Assembly (NCBI RefSeq): GCF_015831355.1
Contig: NZ_JADWYR010000001.1
Location: 992,001 to 1,056,000, forward strand
Direction: 5' to 3'
DNA length: 64,000 bases
DNA from: Panacibacter microcysteis
GTDB taxonomy: Bacteria; Bacteroidota; Bacteroidia; Chitinophagales; Chitinophagaceae
Position numbers and translations under genes: made by a program. Below are positions 1 to 8,685 of the stretch, in pieces (the stretch's first letter is position 1; each line of letters opens with the position of its first letter). The notes under the pieces were generated by a model. It had not been told where the DNA came from, made no database searches, and saw only the letters and a program-made list of their open reading frames with translations.

Positions 1-955
1 TTAGTACCCATGTACTGTTTAATGCAGAGGCATTCAGGAAAACAATTTTTGAGAAGAACTCGTAAGTTTTGTTTGTTTCTGCATCCAGTACTTCTACACC
101 TTTTGCTTTCTTTGTGTTTTTATCGTAAAGCACTTTTGTTACAATGCTCCATGGCCTTACTGTAAGGTTACCTGTTTTCATTGCAGCAGGTAATGTAGCA
201 GACTGTGTACTGAAATAGCCACCAAACATGCAGCCTTCCCAGCAGCGGTTCCGGAACTGGCATTGCTGCCTGCCGGGATGCGGTGCTGTAATATGTGCAG
301 CGCGGCCGATGATCAAATGGCGCTGTCCTTTATAATATTCTTTTATGCGTGCTGAAACATCTTTCTCTACGCAGTTGAGTTCCATTGGTGGCAAAAACTG
401 CCCGTCTGGCAACTGCGGAATATTTTCGATACTGCCGCTTACGCCGGCAAATTTCTCTGCATGATCGTACCAGGGGGCAATCTCGTTATAACGTACCGGC
501 CAGTCGATGGCCCATCCATCTTTTGCATTGGCTTCAAAATCAAAATCACTAAGCCTGTAACTCTGCCTGCCCCATAAAACAGAGCGGCCGCCCAACTGGT
601 AAGCACGCCACCATTTAAAAGGTTTTATTTCTGTATATGGTGCATCAATATCTTTTACCCAGTAGTCCATAATGCCTTCGTTCTTTCCCCAGGTACGTGC
701 AATAACGGGTCTTACTTTTAACTGCTCCTGCGTGGCCTGCCCACGGTGAGGGAACTGCCAGGGATCGAGCGATGCTGATTTATAATCTTTGATATGCTCA
801 AAGTTTCGGCCGCGTTCGAGCATTAATACTTTAAGCCCTTTCTCGGTAAGTTCTTTTGCAGCCCAGCCACCGCTGATGCCTGAGCCTACAACAATAGCAT
901 CGTACGTGTTTTGTGCAACCGCTTTATTGTTTACGTTTAAAGAATCGCCTGGCAT
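1..955 (-). CDS. GMC family oxidoreductase 1 (partial, C-terminus outside window)
   Basis: FAD-dependent glucose-methanol-choline oxidoreductase, likely oxidising a sugar or glycoside. About 318 N-terminal residues are visible; the gene runs off the left edge. It starts MPGDSLNVNN and has the dinucleotide-binding motif GSGISGG followed by LERGR. The middle carries GGRSVLWGRQSYR and the cysteine-containing stretch CWEGCMFGGYF. The start resembles the paralogues at 1223-2950 and 3012-4739, while the body (QSYRLSDFDFEANAK, AAMKTGNLT) resembles the paralogues at 4822-6513 and 6800-8482, so the gene looks intermediate or mosaic. No signal peptide is visible. In related systems a Tat-exported gluconate-2-dehydrogenase-subunit-3-like partner carries the enzyme out; none is present in this window. 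Confidence 0.9.
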   Translation of the reverse strand, partial: MPGDSLNVNNKAVAQNTYDAIVVGSGISGGWAAKELTEKGLKVLMLERGRNFEHIKDYKSASLDPWQFPHRGQATQEQLKVRPVIARTWGKNEGIMDYWVKDIDAPYTEIKPFKWWRAYQLGGRSVLWGRQSYRLSDFDFEANAKDGWAIDWPVRYNEIAPWYDHAEKFAGVSGSIENIPQLPDGQFLPPMELNCVEKDVSARIKEYYKGQRHLIIGRAAHITAPHPGRQQCQFRNRCWEGCMFGGYFSTQSATLPAAMKTGNLTVRPWSIVTKVLYDKNTKKAKGVEVLDAETNKTYEFFSKIVFLNASALNSTWVL

Positions 956-1222
956 TATTTTCTACTTTATAGTTGATTTATGATAGATCACTTACACAGA
1001 TACAAACCGGTGTTTTGCGTGGCATGGTGCGCAAAGTGCACATTGCGCAGCGGCTGTTTCCTGCTCAGCAAAGCGCTGAACGCTGAAGAGTGCGACGCAA
1101 CGATGCTACATGCTTATTCAACAGCCGGGCCCAAAAAAATTTTTTCTTCACCCGGTTTAATCTCTGTAATGCGTAAAACGAAACCGCATTGTTTTATTCC
1201 ACGTTTGTACAGCCCGTATCTT
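956..1222. other. Intergenic region between GMC genes, with one core repeat
   Basis: This 267-bp gap between two minus-strand GMC genes holds repeat copy 1 (1084-1138). The open frames here are low-complexity readings with no protein features. An A/T palindrome follows the repeat's GCCGGGCCC box (about 1132-1146), flanked by a CCCGG at about 1158. Confidence 0.5.
1084..1138 (+). repeat. Dispersed intergenic repeat, copy 1 (core variant B)
   Basis: The core at 1084-1101 is TGAAGAGTGCGACGCAAC, variant B with a changed 5' end that it shares with copy 14. The 3' box GCCGGGCCC at 1124-1132 is followed by seven A residues. The copy points toward the 3' end of the GMC gene at 1223. Confidence 0.8.
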
Positions 1223-2950
1223 TTAAAGATTCCCTTTTTTCAATTCGTCTGCTGCATGATTGGCTGCTCTTGCCGTTAAGGTCATGTACAGGATGCTCGG
1301 ACTTTGATTGCCGGTGCTTGTCATGCAAGCGCCATCGGTAACAAAAACATTTTTACAATGATGCAGTGCATTCCATTTATCGAGCATTGAATTTTTGGGA
1401 TCGTTGCCCATTCTGCAGCCGCCCATTTCGTGTATATCGAGCCCGGGAGCCTGCTTACTGTCATTGTGCGTTATATTCTTCACACCGGCTTTTGTAAGCA
1501 TCTCCTCCGTTTGTACAAAAAAATCTTTCAGCAGGCGTTCATCATTATCATCATACCCCACAGAGGTAATGAGTAATGGAATACCCCATTGATCTTTTTC
1601 GTCTTTACTCAACCGTACATGGTTGCTTTCTTTGGGAATTGTTTCACCCTGCAGGTATGCATATACATGCCACTTACCCGGCACGGTTAAAGATTCTTTG
1701 AAGGCGGCGCCTATTTGTTCTGCGCCTGCTTCCCCATCGCTTCTTGAACGGTATGCGCCCATATAGGTGGTGTAACCGCCTGTAAAATCTGTATCGATCG
1801 TATGAAGATTCCTGTAATTGGCCACGATGGCATCTGTAGGATTTCTGCCATATACATAACCATCTTCAAAACCTTCTATTTCTCCATTCATCCACCCGCG
1901 GTAATTGTGGAAGCATATGTATTTGCCCAGTATGCCACTATCGTTACCGAGCCCGTTTGGAAAACGGTTGGAAGTAGAATTGAGTAATACCAGGTTGCTG
2001 TTGAGCGCCGAGCCATTTACGAAAATGATTTTTGCAAAGAACTCTGTAGCCTGTTTGGTTTCTGCATCTATTACTCTTACACCTGTTGCTTTTTGCTTTT
2101 GCTCGTCGTAAATAACAGAGTGCACAACAGAAAAGGGCCGTAGTGTGAGATTGCCTGTTTTTGCAGCCCACGGCAATGTGGAAGCGTTAGAACTGAAATA
2201 CCCGCCAAAAGGACAACCGCGCATACACAGGTTTCTTGCCTGGCACTGGCCGCGCCCCTGGTCTAAGTGTACCTGGCTGGCTTTGGTTAAATGCGCCCAG
2301 CGGGCATGTACAAGGTGGCGGTTACCGTAATTTTTTATAAAGCTGTCTTTCAGATGGCGCTCTACACAATTGAGTTCGAACGGTGGCAGGAATTCGCCGT
2401 CGGGCATTGACTCGAGGCCATCTTTATTGCCACATACGCCAATGAATTTTTCGACGTGGCTGTACCATGGGGCTACATCGGCATAACGGATGGGCCAATC
2501 CCAGCCGTAGTTAAAACGTTGCGGGCCGGTAAATTCAAAATCGCTCCAGCGTTGCGTGCAACGCCCCCATGTAAGACTCTTGCCGCCAACCTGGTAACCA
2601 CGAATCCAGTCGAAAGGCTTTTCCTGTATGTATGGATGGTCTTTATCTTCCACAAAAAAGAACTGGTTGTCTTCACCATAGCCCGCAGCTTTTGTAATAA
2701 GCGGATTTTTGTTTCGTTGTTCTGCTGTAATGGCGCCACGGTGAGGAAGCTCCCATGGTAATTTTGTGGCAGTAGGATAATCTTTTATATGCTTTACATC
2801 TCTGCCACGTTCCAGTACCAGTGTTTTTAACCCCAGCTCACACAGTTCCTTTGCGGCCCAGCCACCACTGATGCCACTGCCAATGACAATAGCGTCATAA
2901 GTGTGCGCTGCTACCCCGCCTGAGTTAATATGTAATGAATCTCCGGGCAT
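1223..2950 (-). CDS. GMC family oxidoreductase 2
   Basis: Complete 575-residue FAD-dependent GMC oxidoreductase. The FAD-binding GSGISGG motif is at residues 24-30, followed by LERGR. The central region has GGKSLTWGR and a cysteine-rich CMRGCPFGGYFSSN stretch. The C-terminal signature HEMGGCRMG starts near residue 507, with a downstream NQSPSILYM whose Asn, together with the His, is the likely catalytic pair of the family. The substrate is probably a sugar or glycoside, judged from the DUF1080, TIM-barrel and Gfo/Idh genes that follow. It is closest to the next gene (3012-4739): both start MPGDS and share the WGR...QRW and GYFSSNASTLPWA blocks. Confidence 0.92.
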   Translation of the reverse strand: MPGDSLHINSGGVAAHTYDAIVIGSGISGGWAAKELCELGLKTLVLERGRDVKHIKDYPTATKLPWELPHRGAITAEQRNKNPLITKAAGYGEDNQFFFVEDKDHPYIQEKPFDWIRGYQVGGKSLTWGRCTQRWSDFEFTGPQRFNYGWDWPIRYADVAPWYSHVEKFIGVCGNKDGLESMPDGEFLPPFELNCVERHLKDSFIKNYGNRHLVHARWAHLTKASQVHLDQGRGQCQARNLCMRGCPFGGYFSSNASTLPWAAKTGNLTLRPFSVVHSVIYDEQKQKATGVRVIDAETKQATEFFAKIIFVNGSALNSNLVLLNSTSNRFPNGLGNDSGILGKYICFHNYRGWMNGEIEGFEDGYVYGRNPTDAIVANYRNLHTIDTDFTGGYTTYMGAYRSRSDGEAGAEQIGAAFKESLTVPGKWHVYAYLQGETIPKESNHVRLSKDEKDQWGIPLLITSVGYDDNDERLLKDFFVQTEEMLTKAGVKNITHNDSKQAPGLDIHEMGGCRMGNDPKNSMLDKWNALHHCKNVFVTDGACMTSTGNQSPSILYMTLTARAANHAADELKKGNL

Positions 2951-3011
2951 TTAATTGTGATTTAAAGATGCCTGCTTATTTGAACAATTGTTCCAGCCAT
3001 CATACTCAATG

Positions 3012-4739
3012 CTATATATTTCCTTTTTTCAGTTCTTCCACTGCATGGTTTGCTGCTCGTGCCGTAAGTGCCATAAACGTAAGGGATGGATTTTGCGTAC
3101 TAACCGAGACCATGCATGCACCATCTGTTACAAAAACATTTTTACAATTATGGAACGCGTTCCATTTATCGAGTAAAGATGTTTTACGATCAGCGCCCAT
3201 ACGTACACCGCCCATTTCATGTATATCAAGGCCGGGAGCCTGTTTGCTGTCGTTGGGAGTAATATCTGTACAACCCGCTTTTGTAAGCATCTCCTGCCCC
3301 TGTTCCAAAAAATCTTTCAGTATTTTTTCGTCGTTATCATCATAATCAACAGACGTAACCAACAGTGGAACACCCCATTCGTCTGTTTTATCTTTACTCA
3401 ACCGCACATGGTTTGTTTCTTTTGGAATGGTTTCGCCCTGCATCATCATAAATACCACCCATTTGCCTGCTTCCGTTAAGCCTTCTTTATAAGCTGCGCC
3501 AATCTGCTCTTGTGTTTCAACGCCGCGTGAACGGCCTGCACTAAAATGCACAGAATAACCACGAAGAAAGTCCATCTCCTGTTTATAAACGTTGCGAAAA
3601 TTAGGGAGCATGGCACCTGTAGGCTTGCGGGTGTAATAATAGTTGTCTTCATAACCCGGCATAGACGCATACAGCGTACCACGGTAATTGTGAAATGCTA
3701 CATACTTACCAAGTAAGCCATTGTCATTTCCAAGACCGTTGGGAAAACGGGCCGAGGTAGAATTGAGCAGTACAAGATTGGAATTTAAACAGGCTGCATT
3801 TACAAAAATGATCTTTGCATAATACTCGGTTGCCTTTTTGGTATGGGCATCTATAACCCGTACACCGGTGGCCTTCCCTTTTTGTTCATCGTAAATGATG
3901 GAGTGAACAACCGAATCCGGCCGTAAGGTAAGATTGCCTGTTTTTTCAGCCCACGGCAAGGTGGAAGCGTTAGAGCTGAAGTAACCGCCAAACGGGCAGC
4001 CTCTTTCGCACAAGGTTCTTGCCTGGCATTGCATGCGGCCCTGATCGAGGTGTATTTGGTTGGGCTTTGTAAGATGTGCACAACGGCCAATGATCACATT
4101 ACGGTCTTTGTACGCCGCATTTAGTTTTGCCTGCATATCTTTCTCTACGCAATTCAGTTCCCAGGGTGGCAGGAACTCGCCATCCGGCAAAGTATCCAGG
4201 CCGTCTTTGTTTCCGCTGATGCCCGCAAAGCGCTCCACATGGCTATACCATGGTGCAAGCTCATCGTAACTGATGGGCCAGGGAACCGCAAACCCATCCC
4301 TTGCCGGCCCCTCAAAATCGTATTTACTCCAGCGTTGTGTGGCCCTTGCCCAAAGCAAAGACTTGCCACCCACCTGGTAGCCACGTATCCAGTCGAACGG
4401 TTTTTCCTGTATGTAAGGATGCTCGTGATCTTTTACAAAAAAATGCGCTGATGTTTCATTGTATGCGTAGCACCTGGCTACAACAGGATCATTCTTTAAT
4501 TGTGATACCGGCAGTTCGGTTCTGTGTTTAAAATCCCACGGGTTCATGGTGGCGGTAGGATAATCTTTGAGATGCCTTACCTCCCTTCCACGCTCCAGCA
4601 CGAGTGTCTTCAGCCCTTTCTCACACAGTTCTTTGGCGGCCCAGCCACCGCTGATGCCCGAGCCAATAACAATAGCATCGAAGGTATTTTTTTCAATACC
4701 GCCGGCGTTAATGTTTACTTTGGAAGAATCTCCTGGCAT
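3012..4739 (-). CDS. GMC family oxidoreductase 3
   Basis: FAD-dependent GMC oxidoreductase of about 575 residues. I place the start at the ATG at 4739 because it gives MPGDSSKVN, matching the starts of paralogues 1 and 2; an in-frame ATG at 4748 would add three residues. It has the GSGISGG motif near the N-terminus, the CERGCPFGGYFSSN cysteine stretch, and HEMGGVRMG plus TQNPSLTFM at the C-terminus. It lies 61 bp downstream-to-upstream of paralogue 2 and probably shares its transcript. Between its start and the next gene upstream is a long hairpin (4758-4813). Confidence 0.92.
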   Translation of the reverse strand: MPGDSSKVNINAGGIEKNTFDAIVIGSGISGGWAAKELCEKGLKTLVLERGREVRHLKDYPTATMNPWDFKHRTELPVSQLKNDPVVARCYAYNETSAHFFVKDHEHPYIQEKPFDWIRGYQVGGKSLLWARATQRWSKYDFEGPARDGFAVPWPISYDELAPWYSHVERFAGISGNKDGLDTLPDGEFLPPWELNCVEKDMQAKLNAAYKDRNVIIGRCAHLTKPNQIHLDQGRMQCQARTLCERGCPFGGYFSSNASTLPWAEKTGNLTLRPDSVVHSIIYDEQKGKATGVRVIDAHTKKATEYYAKIIFVNAACLNSNLVLLNSTSARFPNGLGNDNGLLGKYVAFHNYRGTLYASMPGYEDNYYYTRKPTGAMLPNFRNVYKQEMDFLRGYSVHFSAGRSRGVETQEQIGAAYKEGLTEAGKWVVFMMMQGETIPKETNHVRLSKDKTDEWGVPLLVTSVDYDDNDEKILKDFLEQGQEMLTKAGCTDITPNDSKQAPGLDIHEMGGVRMGADRKTSLLDKWNAFHNCKNVFVTDGACMVSVSTQNPSLTFMALTARAANHAVEELKKGNI

Positions 4740-4757
4740 AGCGATCATTTGAAAGCT

Positions 4758-4813
4758 GAGAATCCGGAGATGAGTAATGCCTGATGCATTTGTATGCCCA
4801 TCTCCAGATTCTC
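4758..4813. other. Long-stem hairpin between GMC genes 4 and 3
   Basis: Arms at 4758-4772 and 4799-4813 are complementary over 15 bp with a single mismatch, separated by a 26-nt loop. It sits after the stop of GMC gene 4 (4822) and 19 bp before the start of GMC gene 3. It could be a processing, attenuation or termination hairpin. No U-tract follows it on the minus strand, so a classical terminator is doubtful. Confidence 0.5.
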
Positions 4814-4821
4814 AAACAGTA

Positions 4822-6513
4822 TTAAATATTTCCTTTTTTCAGTTCCTGCACTGCATAATCAGCAGCACGTGCTGTAAATGCCATGTATGTTAGGGAAGGA
4901 TTCTGGCAGGCAGCACTTGTCATGAATGAACCATCGGTTACAAACACATTGGGTGCATCCCATACCTGATTCCATTTATTGAGCACCGATGTTTTAGGAT
5001 CGTGCCCCATACGCGCCGTACCCATTTCATGAATGCCACGACCGAGGTAAGGATTGGAATCTCCGCCCTGTACATTCTTTACGCCCAGTGCCGTAAGCAT
5101 TTCTTTTGCGTCTTCCAGCATGTCTTTACGCATTTTCAGCTCATTGTCTTTTAATTCACAATCGAACGATAATACATTGAGACCCCATTTATCTTTCCTG
5201 CTCTTATCCAACGTAACCTTGTTTTCGTGGTATGGCAATGTTTCTCCGAAACCACCCATACCAAAGCTCCATACACCTGGTTCTGTCATTGCTTCTTTTA
5301 ACTCTGCACCAATGCTGTACTCGGCAATATCAGCACCACGTCCGCGGCTTGCGCCACCCTGGTAACCAAAGCCGCGCAGGTAATCACGTTTATCACCAAA
5401 GAAGTTGCGGTAGCGTGGAATATAAACACCATTTGCACGGCGGCCATAATAGTATTTATCATCATAACCTTCAATGAGGCCACCAGCGTATACATTCAGG
5501 TGGTGATCCATTACATTGTGGCCAAGTTCGCCGCTGCTGCTGCCCAAACCATCGGGCCATACATCTGTAGCAGAGTTCATCAGCACCCAAGCACTGTTTA
5601 GTGCAGATGCATTCAGGAAAACAATTTTTGCTTTGTATTCGTATGTCTTGTTCGTTTCTGCATCAAGTATCTCAACACCTGTTGCGCGTTTTGTGTCTTT
5701 ATCGTACAGGATCTTGGTTACGATGGCCCACGGACGGAGTGTAAGATTACCCGTTTTCATAGCAGCAGGCAATGTTGCAGACTGTGTGCTGAAGTAGCCA
5801 CCGAAAGGACAGCCATACCAGCACTTATCGCGGAACTGGCAATTGTTTCTGCCGAGATCTTTCTGGTGCTGCTGCAGGTTGGTGATGTGTGCAGTGCGGC
5901 CCATGATCATTTTGCGGTTGCCGCTGTACAAACCTTTGATGCGGCCGGCGAGGTCTTTTTCTACGCAGTTCATTTCCATGGGTGGCATAAACTTACCACG
6001 TGGTAATTCAGGCAGGTCTTCATCGCCACCGCTGATACCTGCGAAAGTTTCTACGTAATCGTACCAGGGAGCTATATCTTTATAGCGTACCGGCCAGTCT
6101 ATAGCAACACCCTGTTTGGCATTTTCTTCAAAATACAGGTCGCTCCAGCGATAGCTTTGGCGGCCCCACATGAGTGAGCGGCCACCTACATGATAACCGC
6201 GAAACCAGTCGAAGCGTTTTACCTCGGTGTAAGGAGAATCAATATCACTGGCCCACCAGTCGAGGTTTCTTTCATTCAGGGGATAATCTCTTTTTAAAAC
6301 GGGGTAATCTTTGATCATTTGCTGCGTGCGGTCTCCGCGATGCGGGTAGTTCCATTCTTCTTTGCTGGCTTCGGTGTAGTCGGTGATATGCTTAATATCC
6401 TTTCCACGTTCCAGCATAATTGTTTTCAGACCTTTTTCGCAAAGTTCTTTAGCGGCCCAACCGCCACTGATGCCTGATCCGATGACGATGGCATCATACA
6501 CATTTTCAGCCAT
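4822..6513 (-). CDS. GMC family oxidoreductase 4
   Basis: FAD-dependent GMC oxidoreductase of 563 residues beginning MAENVYDAIVIGSG, with no N-terminal extension before the first strand of the FAD fold. It carries GSGISGGWAAKEL, GGRSLMWGRQSYRWSD, the CWYGCPFGGYFSTQ cysteine stretch, and HEMGTARMG with CQNPSLTYM at the C-terminus. It is closest to GMC gene 5: both have HEMGTARMG and QSATLPAAMKTGNL-type blocks. The sequence just before its start (GTAACATAAAAA) is nearly identical to that before gene 5, so the two leaders are also homologous and a local duplication is likely. Confidence 0.92.
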   Translation of the reverse strand: MAENVYDAIVIGSGISGGWAAKELCEKGLKTIMLERGKDIKHITDYTEASKEEWNYPHRGDRTQQMIKDYPVLKRDYPLNERNLDWWASDIDSPYTEVKRFDWFRGYHVGGRSLMWGRQSYRWSDLYFEENAKQGVAIDWPVRYKDIAPWYDYVETFAGISGGDEDLPELPRGKFMPPMEMNCVEKDLAGRIKGLYSGNRKMIMGRTAHITNLQQHQKDLGRNNCQFRDKCWYGCPFGGYFSTQSATLPAAMKTGNLTLRPWAIVTKILYDKDTKRATGVEILDAETNKTYEYKAKIVFLNASALNSAWVLMNSATDVWPDGLGSSSGELGHNVMDHHLNVYAGGLIEGYDDKYYYGRRANGVYIPRYRNFFGDKRDYLRGFGYQGGASRGRGADIAEYSIGAELKEAMTEPGVWSFGMGGFGETLPYHENKVTLDKSRKDKWGLNVLSFDCELKDNELKMRKDMLEDAKEMLTALGVKNVQGGDSNPYLGRGIHEMGTARMGHDPKTSVLNKWNQVWDAPNVFVTDGSFMTSAACQNPSLTYMAFTARAADYAVQELKKGNI

Positions 6514-6697
6514 GAGTTTTAAATTTTTATGTTACGAGCAGAAGATTTTTTATAGCGTTATTACCTGTTGTGTCTTACTGCACACTGTCGCTTTAACGTG
6601 TACGTGGTAAACGGGTGGCAACACAACAATGATTTAACAGGCAAGTGTAATGCTGTATGTTCATTGCATGCTGCGCAATGTTGAATTGTAATCTACA

Positions 6698-6753
6698 GTA
6701 CAAGAGTGCGACGCAACAGGTGTTCAATACTTATTCAGCAGCCGGGTTCACCA
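6698..6753 (+). repeat. Dispersed intergenic repeat, copy 2 (core variant B)
   Basis: An exact variant-B core lies at 6701-6718, preceded by CAGT. The 3' box GCCGGGTTC is at 6742-6750. It lies in the 286-bp gap between GMC genes 4 and 5. A partial core-like match (CCTGTTGTGTC) lies in opposite orientation at about 6565. Confidence 0.8.
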
Positions 6754-6799
6754 ATAAATCTCTTACATGTTTCAGCAATCTTTTGAAAACATGTAACGC

Positions 6800-8482
6800 T
6801 TATATATTTCCTTTCTTTAATTCATTTACCGCATAATCAGCAGCACGTGCGGTAAACGCCATATAGCCTAATGAGGGGTTATGGCACGCAGCAGATGTCA
6901 TAAACGCTCCGTCTGTTACAAATACGTTCTGCGCATCCCAAACCTGGTTCCATTTGTTTAACACAGATGTTTTGGGGTCTTTACCCATGCGTGCGGTACC
7001 CATCTCGTGAATGCCACGGCCTAAGGTACCATCTCCGTTGCGTGGTTTCACATTTTTTACACCAACGGATTCGAGCATTTCCACCGCATCGGCCACCATA
7101 TCTTTACGCATTTTAACCTCATTGTCTTTGTACTCAATATCCATTGCGAGTACATTGAGGCCCCATTTATCTTTCTTTGTTTTATCGAGCGTAACCTTGT
7201 TTTCGTGGTAAGGCAGCGTTTCGCCAAAGCCGCCGATATTCATCATCCAGGCGCCGGGCTCTGTTAGCAGTTCTTTCAATTCTGTACCCATGAGCGACTG
7301 CTCTTCGAGTGAGCGGTTATAGCCCTGCCTGCTTGCACCACCCTGGTAGCCGAAGCCGCGCAGGTAATCTCTTTTATCGCCAAAAAGATTGCGGTAACGC
7401 GGAATGTAAACACCGTTTGCACGCCGGCCATAATAATATTTGTCTTCGTAACCCTCTACCATGCCAGATGCACCTACACCAAGGTGATGGTCCATTACAT
7501 TGTGGCCTAGTTCTCCGCTGCTGCTGCCAAGGCCATCGGGCCATACATCAGTAGCGGAATTCATCAACACCCATGCGCTGTTTAATGCCGAAGCGTTGAG
7601 GAAGATCACTTTTGCTTTGTACTCGTATGTTTTATTTGTTTCTGCATCCAGCACTTCTACGCCGGTTGCTTTTTTCGTGTCTTTATCGTACAGAATTTTT
7701 GTAACAATGCTCCATGGCCTTAGTGTAAGGTTGCCTGTTTTCATGGCAGCGGGCAAGGTGGAAGACTGGGTGCTGAAATAACCACCAAACGGGCAACCGT
7801 ACCAGCATTTGTTCCTGAACTGGCATGCCTGCCTGTCCTGCAAAGGCTGTGTAATGTTGGCAACACGGCCAATGATCATATGGCGCTGGCCTTTATAAAA
7901 TTCTTTTAATCGCGGTGCCAGGTCTTTCTCCACACAGTTCATTTCCATGGGTGGCAGAAACTGGCCATCGGGCAGGTTTGGCAGGTTTTCCACGCTGCCG
8001 CTGATGCCTGCAAAACGCTCCACATAATCGTACCAGGGCGCAATTTCTTTGTAGCGTACGGGCCAGTCTATGCCTATGCCTTCTTTGGCATTTGCCTCAA
8101 AATCAAAATCGCTTAGGCGGTAGCTTTGGCGCCCCCACATAAGCGACCGGCCACCTACGTGATAGCCGCGAAACCAGTCGAACCGTTTTATTTCTGTGTA
8201 AGGAGATTCTTTTTCATTCACCCAGTAGTCAAGGTTACGTTCATTCAACGGGTAATCCCTGGTAAGTACAGGATAGTCTTTGATCATGGCCTGTGTTTTC
8301 TGGCCATGGTGCGGGTAATCCCACGCTTCTTTATTGGCTTCTTTATAATCTGCAATGTGCTTAATATCGCGGCCACGTTCAAGCATAATGGTCTTAAGAC
8401 CTTTTTCGCACAATTCTTTTGCAGCCCATCCGCCACTGATTCCTGAACCGATTACAATGGCATCAAATACGTTATCTGCCAT
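6800..8482 (-). CDS. GMC family oxidoreductase 5
   Basis: FAD-dependent GMC oxidoreductase of 560 residues starting MADNVFDAIVIGSG. Motifs are the GSGISGG FAD site, GGRSLMWGRQSYRLSD, CWYGCPFGGYFSTQ and the C-terminal HEMGTARMG with CHNPSLGYM. It is the first gene of the five-member array in transcription order. The neighbouring TIM-barrel and MFS genes on the same strand suggest joint use in sugar oxidation. Like the other four it has no signal peptide of its own. Known periplasmic glycoside 3-dehydrogenases use a separate exported small subunit and a cytochrome c partner. Confidence 0.92.
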   Translation of the reverse strand: MADNVFDAIVIGSGISGGWAAKELCEKGLKTIMLERGRDIKHIADYKEANKEAWDYPHHGQKTQAMIKDYPVLTRDYPLNERNLDYWVNEKESPYTEIKRFDWFRGYHVGGRSLMWGRQSYRLSDFDFEANAKEGIGIDWPVRYKEIAPWYDYVERFAGISGSVENLPNLPDGQFLPPMEMNCVEKDLAPRLKEFYKGQRHMIIGRVANITQPLQDRQACQFRNKCWYGCPFGGYFSTQSSTLPAAMKTGNLTLRPWSIVTKILYDKDTKKATGVEVLDAETNKTYEYKAKVIFLNASALNSAWVLMNSATDVWPDGLGSSSGELGHNVMDHHLGVGASGMVEGYEDKYYYGRRANGVYIPRYRNLFGDKRDYLRGFGYQGGASRQGYNRSLEEQSLMGTELKELLTEPGAWMMNIGGFGETLPYHENKVTLDKTKKDKWGLNVLAMDIEYKDNEVKMRKDMVADAVEMLESVGVKNVKPRNGDGTLGRGIHEMGTARMGKDPKTSVLNKWNQVWDAQNVFVTDGAFMTSAACHNPSLGYMAFTARAADYAVNELKKGNI

Positions 8483-8532
8483 AAGGGGTAAATTTTTTTA
8501 TGTTACAAGCAATATATCTTTTCTCAACTGTG

Positions 8533-8553
8533 GTTGTGTCACTCACTTGTACT
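8533..8553 (-). repeat. Dispersed intergenic repeat, copy 3 (core variant A)
   Basis: An exact variant-A core lies at 8533-8550 (minus orientation), 51 bp upstream of the GMC 5 start and pointing toward it. The expected GC box is not clear. Two CCCGGG palindromes lie on the other side of the core at 8574-8587. Confidence 0.75.
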
Positions 8554-8637
8554 GCAGCTTTTCAATCAGCAATGCCCGGGCTCCCGGGTTTTGTACAATC
8601 AGCCTGGCTATCGTATGTTACATTCTTCCAGGTTAGT

Positions 8638-8673
8638 AAAACAAAAACCCGCGGCATGCGATGCTGCAGGTTT
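8638..8673 (-). terminator. Probable terminator of the 8686-10871 operon
   Basis: On the minus strand, arms at 8662-8672 and 8646-8656 form an 11-bp stem with one wobble and one mismatch, followed by UUUUUGUUUU. It lies directly after the TIM-barrel gene stop at 8686. Confidence 0.6.
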
Positions 8674-8685
8674 ACAGATATCTTA

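Noticed and set aside
1-955. GMC gene 1 as a pseudogene
   Set aside because: The frame is open to the window edge with all expected motifs; it is only truncated by the window.
1132-1165. Terminator-like CCGGG...CCCGG arrangement after repeat copy 1
   Set aside because: The A/T tract lies in the loop instead of after the stem, so it does not fit an intrinsic terminator.
980-1279. 99-residue open frame between GMC genes 1 and 2
   Set aside because: It crosses repeat copy 1 and overlaps the end of GMC gene 2 on the other strand; no domain or signal.
6561-6580. A possible 21st core copy (CCTGTTGTGTC) in minus orientation
   Set aside because: Only the first 11 bases match; the rest diverges, so I kept it out of the copy count. 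It may be a decayed copy.
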